This document shows, one piece after another, positions 60,150 through 64,000 of a DNA stretch of 64,000 nucleotides. Where the stretch lies: the NCBI GenBank assembly GCA_008694505.1, contig VZDJ01000346.1:12697402-12761401 (forward strand), in the 5' to 3' direction. The DNA is from Cyanoderma ruficeps. Its lineage: Eukaryota; Chordata; Aves; Passeriformes; Timaliidae. The position numbers were made by a program, and so were the translations under genes. The notes under the pieces are model-generated. The model worked only from the letters and a program-made list of their open reading frames with translations, made no database searches and had not been told where the DNA came from. The first letter of the stretch is position 1, and every line of letters starts with the position of its first letter.

Positions 60150-63100
60150 CGAGTTTAATGTGATAAAAAGGGCTCTTTCTTTCAATTTTATTTCTCATTA
60201 GTTACGTTTCCTGGTAATCATGCACTGCTGTGCCATTGTGTATGCTCTGGGGACATGAGCTGGCTGTGAGCAGAAGTCAGTGATGTCCCTTGCAAAGCAG
60301 AAGTGGAGCATTCAGGAAAAAGCCCTTGGTTAAGGTCATGGTAATCAAGGTACAAACTGGCTGGAGAAATACAGCACCTTGAAGGCTTAGGCTCTTTGCA
60401 AGGAGCAGCAGGGGAAAACATTTTATTAGTTTTTTAGCCGACTGATTTTGTTTCAGGAGACCATAGCAGAAAAAAACAGAATAATTGAGGAAATTACAAT
60501 AATAAACCCTTTTCTGAAATGGTATTTAATTACTGACAGCTGATGAAATGAGTCCAGAAGCATGCATAAAACAAGAAAGGAAGAAAAAGAAAAACATGTT
60601 CTTGTTCATGGACGTTGAGCAACTTGGCCCAGACTAGTCTCCATTTGGCTTTATTTCAGCAAGAAATTTTTTGGTAAATCATAAATTCTTTCCCAAAATA
60701 TACAACGCACCAGTTTAAAAACAATCAATCATTCAATCGAAATAGAGGACGAGTTTGTAGAGGCGGCTGTCTCATTTTCAAGTAGCTCATCAGGGATACC
60801 AGTGGGATTCCTGCCTGCAGAGCCACCACGGAGCCCCAGGCTGGGCTCCAGCACTGGGGCTGGGCACAGACCCTGTGGAGAAGGAGAGCCATGGGCTGGA
60901 GAGGCACCCTTTGCTGGTCAGCGCTGCCAGGTCAGTGCTGGGGGGAGCCCCTGGCCTTGCCTTGGGGCACATGGCCTGGCTGCAGACACTCCTTTCCCCA
61001 GCTCCAGTGTATGTACTGACATTTCCATAAGTCTCAGGCAGCCAAAGAGCTTCCAAGTAAGCAGAGATTGGGTCCAACCTTGCAGGTACACTTTGCAGAG
61101 CACACACAGACACAGACATGGAGTACGTCTGTGAGGTCAGGGTGATGGCTTCCAGGCACAAGGGGATGGCTGGTGTGGCTATGGGGTGCAAGAGAGGGGT
61201 CTGGCAACTGCTCGTGACATCTTCAGAGTTTCTGGAATAATATGTGCTTATGTAACTGGTATTCCCTAGTGCAAAGGCAGCTGTCAGTCTGTGTCACTGC
61301 AAGCTGCCAAATTGGTCTCTATCTTTCCCACACACCCTGCTTTTTAAGGAACCTTTATATTTGTTTTTTCTACATTGTTTTTCACGTCTGATAATTGTGC
61401 TAGATTAATGATGAATGCTTTGATCTTCATATACAATAAAGTTAGTTATAAAGCCATTGAGAAGGGTGTGACCAGAAAACAGAAAACTCCAAGTTATTTG
61501 GAATACTGAGACAGCAAAAGTGAAGTAATAAAGATGGTCCTTTTAAAAGTTGAAAAAAATAAAACCCTTCCTATTTAATAAAATGAAACAATGTTTGAGG
61601 CATATCCCACAAAGATCAAACAGAATTCTTATGTCAATATTATTGAAAAAGGAGATCTCCTCCCCCCCCCCTCCCCCAATATTAAGGTTTTGAACCCCAG
61701 GCTAGAAGGTTTTGGAATTACTTTGGATTTTCACCAGTCTAACAAGATCAGAATCTTGTCTTGTTTAAATAAATTATTTGAAACCATATTCCCCAATGGC
61801 CCAGCCTTCAGTAGATATTGCTGTTGAAAGGCTGGTCCCTTTGTTTGTTTGCCAGAAATATGACTATATGTATGTGCTTTGTTTTTGAAGTCTTTCTATT
61901 AGTGGACATGAGTCTGCTTGTCCTGTCAGGTCCTCAGCCAATACTGAATTTGAACTTTGTTCTTCTGTTTCAGATCTGATGAAGCCTCTCCATTTTGTCC
62001 AGATGTATCTTGTGGCCCAGAAAGAGTATTTTCCCTGCCCACAGACATTATCTTCTCCCAGCTCTATCAAAAGATTTCTGTAATTTCTCAAATAATCATG
62101 GGAGGATATTCCTAGGTTTTTTTCTTTGCTTGCTGTAATCATAATATTGTCTTTTGGATCTCTTTTTTTACCTTTTTGCCTCAAGTGTGTAGAGCTGTCT
62201 TCTCAAAGTGCACCCTCATCCCAGGTGGGAAATTATGCTGTGACATCTGCAGCTGTGACACTTGTGTTTGCAGATACAACAACTGCATATGAGGCTGCCC
62301 ACAAAGTTTTCACAGATACGTTGAGTTCAATGTGTTTTTCCTGGTGCCCAGAGATCCCAGGCAAACCAGCTGGACCTTTTAATTGCTCCTAACAGGTGTA
62401 CCTGCATATAATTTGAAATGCTATCCCTTTCCAGAGTAACTTTATTAATTTCCTGGTGACAGTTTTTTTTTTTACTTTTATTTGTTAAGAATGTACCTCT
62501 TGCAAGGAATTTCATAATGCTGGTTCCAGGAAAAAATTATGCTCACATTGCACTAACAGGGAATTGCAGAGCAATAGATCCAGTACATTCATGTACAAGA
62601 ATTATTAATAACGGCATCAGTACTTTATCGACTGATTTTTCTCTGAATCTACAATTATATCTAACTATAGTTTCTGCTGCAGTGATGCAAAGTCCATGAG
62701 AATGTTCCTCTATAGGCAAATAAACTTAAGTGTGTGAAGAATCCCAAGCAAATGTCTTAGAGATGTGTGAGTTTTCTGAATGAATGGCGAGTGATGGCAA
62801 CACAAATGATCTCAGTAATCTTATTTTGTTCAACTGACTCTGCTATCATGGTAGTCCTATTTAGGTGCCATATTTTTCCCATTAAATGACTTCTTCTTGA
62901 GCAAAAGCACTAAGGTTGAAAGTTTTAGTTTCCAATTTACTGCAGCTAAGCCATGCGGTTTTCTGAGTACAATTTCATAGGATTACAGAAGATTGTAAAT
63001 CCTCAGAACGTTTTGCACAATTTCTTAATGTCAAAGACAGCATGTATTCTGAACTGCTGAATCTGCAGCTTAAAAGGAGGTAGATTTTCTTCCAGACTTC

Positions 63101-64000
63101 CTACTAGGAATTCAGGCAGAATTTTTTCCTCTGATGGTCAAACCCCATCTTTTAATTTTCGTTCAGAGTGCATTCATGGCAAGTTTTTGGGTTTTAATGT
63201 GAGTGTTGCCTGGTATCTAAATACTGTCCTTTCATTTCAAATCACTTCTAAACAACAACCATATCTTCAGAAATACAGCATATTATTTTTTCATTTATTC
63301 TGCTACAGAAAATTTGTATTGTTTTCTTGGAAAGCTGATACACCATTTTCCTTGCTAACCTATATGTTCTCAATAGAATCATCATCTGCTATAGGTTGAA
63401 TTGGTCTTGTATATATATGAGTATATACATCCTGCAGACACAGCTTTTCTGGGTTGCAAATTGTTAATGATCTTAGGGATCCATTGTCAATTATCACTAC
63501 CCAAAGTTTTATTTTCATTTCTGGTTGTTTTGTTTTTTTTTTCCAGAATTTTTTTTAAATCCACTCAAATGTTCACAATTTAAAAACTGGATTCTGTTAT
63601 TGGAAAGCTTTCAATAAATTTGATGGAAAGTCAAACACAGGAAGTTTTAAGGATTTTTCAAACCTTTTTTTAGTTTGTTTTTAATAACTTTAACTTTTTA
63701 AAAACCTCAGGCAAACAGCCCTTCTTGAAATGGTTAAATGTTGACAAACATGAGAAGTGTGGATAATATTTTTCTACAGCATTTTTTGTAATGGAGATCT
63801 GCAATATCTGAATGCCTCAATTGGTGCAGGACATTTAAAAAACTCCACCAAAGTAACACTTGTCTGGGTTTAATCTCTAACTTTACACAGAATATAGATG
63901 TTTATTAGTCAAAATAAGTTGCAAAATACAATATTTTTACATACTTGTTGGCTGAGGAAGAGAAAAAATATTGCATGGACTTGTGAATTATATGTCAGAT
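60150..64000. other. Intergenic region to the window end, no gene seen
   Basis: A GC-richer patch at ~60780-61200 gives opposed chance frames (133 and 110 codons). A C10-T-C5 run is at 61662-61677. A minus-strand frame at 61864-62184 (106 codons) has no recognised domain. The end of the window is AT-rich and featureless. Confidence 0.6.

Overview
The window looks like a piece of a bird nuclear genome, most likely a songbird. It carries one recognisable protein gene with vertebrate-style introns (GT/AG boundaries), sparse interspersed repeats of avian type (a CR1 LINE 3' end, and a SINE with a tRNA-Ile-like head and a CR1-like tail resembling the passerine TguSINE1), AT-rich intronic and intergenic DNA, and short unresolved bases. 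There is no bacterial or viral gene organisation and there are no operons. Species and chromosome cannot be read from the sequence. By vertebrate synteny the locus should correspond to human 8q23 and, in birds, probably to chromosome 2.

Positions 1-18085 hold the 3' half of EMC2 (also called TTC35) on the + strand. The six last coding exons lie at 6730-6815, 6986-7045, 9482-9563, 10688-10798, 11737-11841 and 17679-17765. They splice in frame into 176 residues, which by family length are residues 122-297 of a 297-residue protein. The stop codon is TAG at 17763-17765 and the polyadenylation signal is AATAAA at 18060-18065. The first ~121 codons are not in the window, so positions 1-6729 are read as intron. 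EMC2 is the cytosolic TPR scaffold of the ER membrane protein complex, an insertase for tail-anchored and multipass membrane proteins.

Positions ~18086-64000 (about 46 kb) are intergenic: I found no further protein gene I can support. In human the next gene downstream is TMEM74, convergent with EMC2, and no TMEM74-like coding exon is visible here. This desert holds a minus-strand CR1 3' end (~42212-42500), a probable degenerate L1-type ORF2 C-terminus on the minus strand (~46845-47320), a possible MIR-like SINE (~46312-46450), degenerate palindromic sauropsid-type repeats, three A/C-rich tracts in the window as a whole, several hairpin-forming inverted repeats, a 31-base poly-G run next to an ambiguous base, an 11-base gap inside a poly-A run, and an isolated CpG-island-like segment (~57030-57510) with a 20-bp minisatellite.

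The long open frames outside EMC2 (all at most 170 codons) look like chance ORFs. I did not find a new multi-gene system. The items most worth a second look are the orphan CpG island, the L1-like remnant in an avian genome, the alternative-hairpin cluster at 21253-21336 and the SINE in the EMC2 intron.
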